Assembly: GCA_003242525.1 (NCBI GenBank)
Contig: QGUU01000193.1
Span: 1-5,555, forward strand
Origin: Pseudomonadota bacterium
GTDB lineage: Bacteria; Pseudomonadota; Alphaproteobacteria; Rhizobiales; Rhizobiaceae
Direction: 5' to 3'
DNA length: 5,555 bases
Below, one piece after another: positions 5,288 to 5,555 of this stretch (the stretch's first letter is position 1; the number at the start of each line of letters is the position of its first letter). The position numbers and the translations under genes were made by a program. The notes beneath the pieces are model-generated. The model ran no database searches. It was not told the origin of the DNA and saw only the letters and a list, made by a program, of their open reading frames with translations.

Positions 5288-5555
5288 ATGACCAACCAAT
5301 CCTTGCTGCGCGGCGCCAGGGCCGCTTTCACCGCTGCGGTCGCGCTCGCCCTGGTCGGCATGTCCGCATTGCCTTCCGCTGCTGCGACGCCGCCGCCGGC
5401 GAATGGCCCGGCCTCCGTGGCGGATCTGGCGGAGAAGCTGCTGGGAGCGGTGGTTAACATATCCACGTCGCAAACGGTGAAGGGCACGGAGGGCCCCGCA
5501 CCGGGGCCCAACCGCAAGTTCCCCCAGGGTAGGCCTTCCAGGACTTCTTCGCTAA
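5288..5555 (+). CDS. degP: DegP/Do-family periplasmic serine endoprotease, N-terminal part only, frame apparently broken near 5534
   Basis: DegP (HtrA) proteases degrade or refold damaged proteins in the periplasm. Only the N-terminus lies in the window. ATG 5288 follows GGGAGG (5277-5282) by 5 bases. Residues 1-33 form a signal peptide: Arg8 and Arg11, a hydrophobic core (~12-28), and an Ala-x-Ala site after Ala33. The mature start (GPASVADLAEKLLGAVVNISTSQ, ~40-62, shown in part by VADLAEKLL and AVVNIS) is typical of rhizobial Do proteases. The catalytic His/Asp/Ser triad and PDZ domains would lie beyond the window. The frame from ATG stays open to the edge but ends RPSRTSSL with rare codons. 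The family motif FQDFFA is instead encoded at 5536-5553 in another frame, suggesting one missing base near 5534. This could be a sequencing error near a contig end or a real pseudogene. DUF2065 lies 110 bases upstream. Confidence 0.75.
   Translation, partial: MTNQSLLRGARAAFTAAVALALVGMSALPSAAATPPPANGPASVADLAEKLLGAVVNISTSQTVKGTEGPAPGPNRKFPQGRPSRTSSL

Noticed and set aside
5045..5473. Minus-strand open frame (142 codons) opposite DUF2065 and degP
   Set aside because: Arg-rich shadow product that overlaps two supported genes on the other strand.

Overview
The window is GC-rich, gene-dense chromosomal DNA, with no mobile element, tRNA, rRNA or CRISPR signal. Codon choice, the Gly/Trp-rich HflK N-terminus, the B12-pathway gene cobF and the folA-hflK-hflC-DUF2065-degP order all point to an alphaproteobacterium. 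Hyphomicrobiales, in the Mesorhizobium/Phyllobacteriaceae neighbourhood, fits best. That placement is inferred from gene order and protein style, not from a search.

Layout: (1) 3-1259, plus strand: ilvA, a short-form threonine ammonia-lyase with one C-terminal regulatory domain. (2) 1281-2045, minus strand: cobF, precorrin-6A synthase, convergent with ilvA across a 21 bp gap. (3) 2046-2218: a divergent intergenic region serving cobF and folA. (4) 2219-2743, plus: folA, dihydrofolate reductase. (5) 2744-2892: an intergenic region with a well-formed promoter at 2805-2834 that resembles heat-shock (RpoH/sigma32) promoters, preceded by a palindrome and a direct repeat and followed by a leader hairpin. 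(6) 2893-4002 hflK and 4002-4985 hflC, which overlap by one base (TGATG). (7) 4992-5177: a 61-residue DUF2065 membrane protein with a GTG start. (8) 5178-5287: a short gap containing a perfect 9 bp inverted repeat. (9) 5288 to the window end: the start of a degP/Do-family periplasmic serine protease whose reading frame appears broken near 5534.

The right half reads as an envelope protein-quality-control module. HflK/HflC form the membrane cage that modulates the FtsH protease, DUF2065 is a small membrane protein that travels with them, and DegP is the periplasmic protease/chaperone. A heat-shock-type promoter in front of this group makes functional sense. The left half is metabolic: isoleucine synthesis, the aerobic cobalamin pathway and folate reduction, with no clear link between the genes. 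I found no wholly new system. The best leads are the hflK promoter region, the DUF2065 gene inside the hflKC-degP group, the inverted repeat before degP, and the apparent degP frameshift.
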